This document shows positions 4,735-6,465 of a DNA stretch of 6,465 nt, piece by piece. The DNA is taken from NCBI GenBank assembly GCA_900556405.1, contig USPB01000113.1:1-6465 (forward strand), given 5' to 3'. Position 1 is the stretch's first letter. Each line of letters opens with the position of its first letter. This DNA is from an uncultured Actinomyces sp. (GTDB taxonomy: Bacteria > Actinomycetota > Actinomycetes > Actinomycetales > Actinomycetaceae). The notes under the pieces are model-generated. The model worked only from the letters and a program-made list of their open reading frames with translations, did no database searches and was not told the DNA's origin. The position numbers and the translations under genes were made by a program.

Positions 4735-6465
4735 ATGAACTCATCCGCGCGCGATGCCCGCCGCCTCACCCCCGTTGAGGTGGCGACCGCTGGCGCGCTT
4801 TCGGGTCTCGCCGTCACCTTCGGCCTTATCGCCGCCGTGACCCCCGTCTTCCAGCTCCTCTTCCAGGTCGCCACGGCCGTGCCCCTCGCGATGGTCTCCC
4901 TCACGCACCGGCCCCGAGCCGCGATCGCAGCCTTCGCTTCGACGATCCTCCTCGCCGTCGCAGTCGGCGGCGTCGCCACGGCCGGCCGCTCCTTCCAAGC
5001 CGCCCTCGTCGGCCTCATCATCGGCTTCCTCCACAAGAAACGCGCCTCCTGGCTCCCCGTCTCCGGCGTCGCCGCCGGGCTTGGCATCGTCTGGGGTGTC
5101 GGCACCGGCATCGCCTTCTGGATCCTGTCCGACCTGCGCACCCTCGGCCTCGAAAGCATCCAAAAAACCCTCGACGGCTTCCTCACACTCATCGGCCACA
5201 TCCCCCATTCCGGCGGCTTCGTCAACGCGGGCCACCAGATCGGCCAATGGTTCGTCGACTGGTGGTGGATCTGGATCCCCATCACGCGCTTCATCGGCGT
5301 GGCCTTCCTGGTTCTCGCCGCCCGCTGGCTTCTCGGTGCGATCCTCAGCCGCATCTCCCTCGACGCGGGCTGGGACCCGCTCCTGGACGTGACCGCCCGC
5401 TCGGCGGACCCGCGTGAAGGGGTCGAGGCCTCGTCCCCCCTGCCCCTGACCCTCACCGACGTCGACTTCACCTACCCGGGCACCGACCATCCCGCCCTGC
5501 GTGGCGTCACCCTGAGCTTCGAGCGCCCCGAGTTCACCGTCGTTGTTGGGCATAACGGCTCGGGCAAGTCCACCCTCGCCCTCCTCCTCGCGGGCGCCGA
5601 ACCCGGCTCTGGGACGCGGCAGGGCGGCGGCGTCCTTGGTGCTGTCGGCGGCACTGCGCTCGTGGGGCAGCGCTCAGAACTCCTTGTTCTCGGACAGAGC
5701 GTCGCCGAAGATGTCACGTGGGGCATGAGCGCACAGCAAAGCGCAGACCTCGACCTCGAGGAGCTGCTCGAACGCGTTGGCCTCGCCGGCCTCGCCGACG
5801 CCGACCCGCGCTCCCTGTCCGGCGGGCAGCTCCAGCGCCTCGCGCTCGCGGGCGCGCTTGCTCGCTCCCCGCGCCTGCTCATCTCCGACGAATCCACCGC
5901 CATGATCGACCGGGCGGGCCGCGCAGAGATGCTCGACCTCCTCGCCTCCCTGCCCGCGCGCGGTATGGCCGTCGTTCACATCACTCACGACCCCGCCGAA
6001 AGCGCGCGCGCCGACCGCGTCGTCACGATTGACGGCGGTCGTATCGTCTCCGACCGGCGCGCGGGGGAGGGCGCTCCCCTCATCGACGAGGCTGGGGATC
6101 CTCTCGCGTCCCCTGGTCCCGGTGCGTCGGGCCTGTCTGTGTCTTCTCTGGCGGGCGCGCCCGCGCTCATCAAGGCCTCACACCTGTGGGCTGACCGCGT
6201 TGCTCACACCTACGACCTCGGCACCCCCTGGGAGAAGCCCGTCCTGCGCGACGTCAGCCTGATCCTCGACCCAGGCCAGGCCATGCTCATCACCGGAGAC
6301 AACGGATCGGGTAAAACGACGCTCTCGCGCGTCCTCACCGGCCTGCTCGTTCCCACCTGGGGTCGCGTCACCCTCGGCGGGCGCCCCATGGAGCGCTGCG
6401 TCGGCGACGTCGCCCTGTCCATGCAGTTCGCGCGCCTCCAGCTCCAGCGCCCCTCCGTGCGCTCC
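4735..6465 (+). CDS. ECF-type transporter fusion: membrane domain plus two ABC ATPase domains (3' end outside window)
   Basis: The frame stays open from an ATG (GGGAG at 4721-4725, nine bases upstream) to the window end, 577 codons. Residues 1-205 form a hydrophobic membrane domain, with helices at about 17-35, 38-56, 62-82, 86-99, 107-131 and 176-203; it resembles ECF substrate-binding (S) components or DUF2232/YybS-like proteins. The first ATPase domain (about 238-440) has Walker A GHNGSGKST (272-280), Q-loop Gln312, signature LSGGQLQR (361-368), Walker B LLISDE (381-386) and H-loop His418. A Gly/Pro/Ser/Ala-rich linker (about 441-476) leads to a second ATPase domain with Walker A GDNGSGKTT (521-529) and Q-loop Gln564; its signature lies beyond the edge. 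ECF importers normally use separate S, EcfA and EcfA' proteins plus EcfT, so this is a three-part fusion; EcfT may follow outside the window. The likely role is uptake of a vitamin or other micronutrient, substrate unknown. The nucleotidase 26 bases upstream hints at a nucleotide- or base-related substrate, which is only inference. Confidence 0.88.
   Translation, partial: MNSSARDARRLTPVEVATAGALSGLAVTFGLIAAVTPVFQLLFQVATAVPLAMVSLTHRPRAAIAAFASTILLAVAVGGVATAGRSFQAALVGLIIGFLHKKRASWLPVSGVAAGLGIVWGVGTGIAFWILSDLRTLGLESIQKTLDGFLTLIGHIPHSGGFVNAGHQIGQWFVDWWWIWIPITRFIGVAFLVLAARWLLGAILSRISLDAGWDPLLDVTARSADPREGVEASSPLPLTLTDVDFTYPGTDHPALRGVTLSFERPEFTVVVGHNGSGKSTLALLLAGAEPGSGTRQGGGVLGAVGGTALVGQRSELLVLGQSVAEDVTWGMSAQQSADLDLEELLERVGLAGLADADPRSLSGGQLQRLALAGALARSPRLLISDESTAMIDRAGRAEMLDLLASLPARGMAVVHITHDPAESARADRVVTIDGGRIVSDRRAGEGAPLIDEAGDPLASPGPGASGLSVSSLAGAPALIKASHLWADRVAHTYDLGTPWEKPVLRDVSLILDPGQAMLITGDNGSGKTTLSRVLTGLLVPTWGRVTLGGRPMERCVGDVALSMQFARLQLQRPSVRS

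Noticed and set aside
4741..5553. Long antisense open frame (270 codons) opposite the transporter fusion
   Set aside because: Composition is dominated by Gly, Asp, Glu and Arg, as expected for the antisense of a GC-rich gene; there is no domain signal, while the plus-strand frame has full ABC motifs.

Overview
The window is GC-rich DNA from a Gram-positive actinobacterium. Codon third positions are strongly G/C in every real gene. The gene types (an amino-acid ABC operon, a short CspA-type cold shock protein, a PF06189-type 5'-nucleotidase, an ECF-like multidomain transporter) fit an oral or host-associated Actinomycetaceae genome such as Schaalia or Actinomyces. That placement is inference from style and gene content, not a match to a known genome.

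Layout. Positions 1-1958 (+) hold the 3' part of a polar amino-acid ABC uptake operon: the end of a substrate-binding protein, a complete HisM-type permease and its ATPase. The permease and ATPase overlap by one base, and a hairpin terminator follows at 1972-2006. Positions 1959-2617 carry no credible gene but are full of symmetric structure: two hairpin-forming elements of about 75 bases each (2085-2160 and 2189-2263), then an inverted array of degenerate 20-bp units centred near 2323.5. Two minus-strand genes follow, each with its own ribosome binding site and terminator: a 72-residue hydrophobic two-helix membrane protein (2618-2836) and a 69-residue cold shock protein (3169-3378). The cold shock gene has a structured leader of about 110 bases and a plausible promoter at 3499-3526. 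A short minus-strand stretch at 3577-3684 reads like a fragment of coding sequence, possibly the start of an ISL3-type transposase.

Positions 3776-6465 (+) hold a complete 310-residue 5'-nucleotidase. After a 26-base gap comes the first 577 codons of a large fusion protein: an N-terminal multi-spanning membrane domain, a complete ABC ATPase domain, a low-complexity linker, and a second ATPase domain cut by the window edge. This looks like an ECF-type importer with its membrane S-like domain and both ATPases on one chain. Its close spacing with the nucleotidase suggests co-transcription.

The most unusual material is the non-coding 2085-2410 region and the membrane-ATPase-ATPase fusion. The remaining genes are ordinary housekeeping or transport genes.
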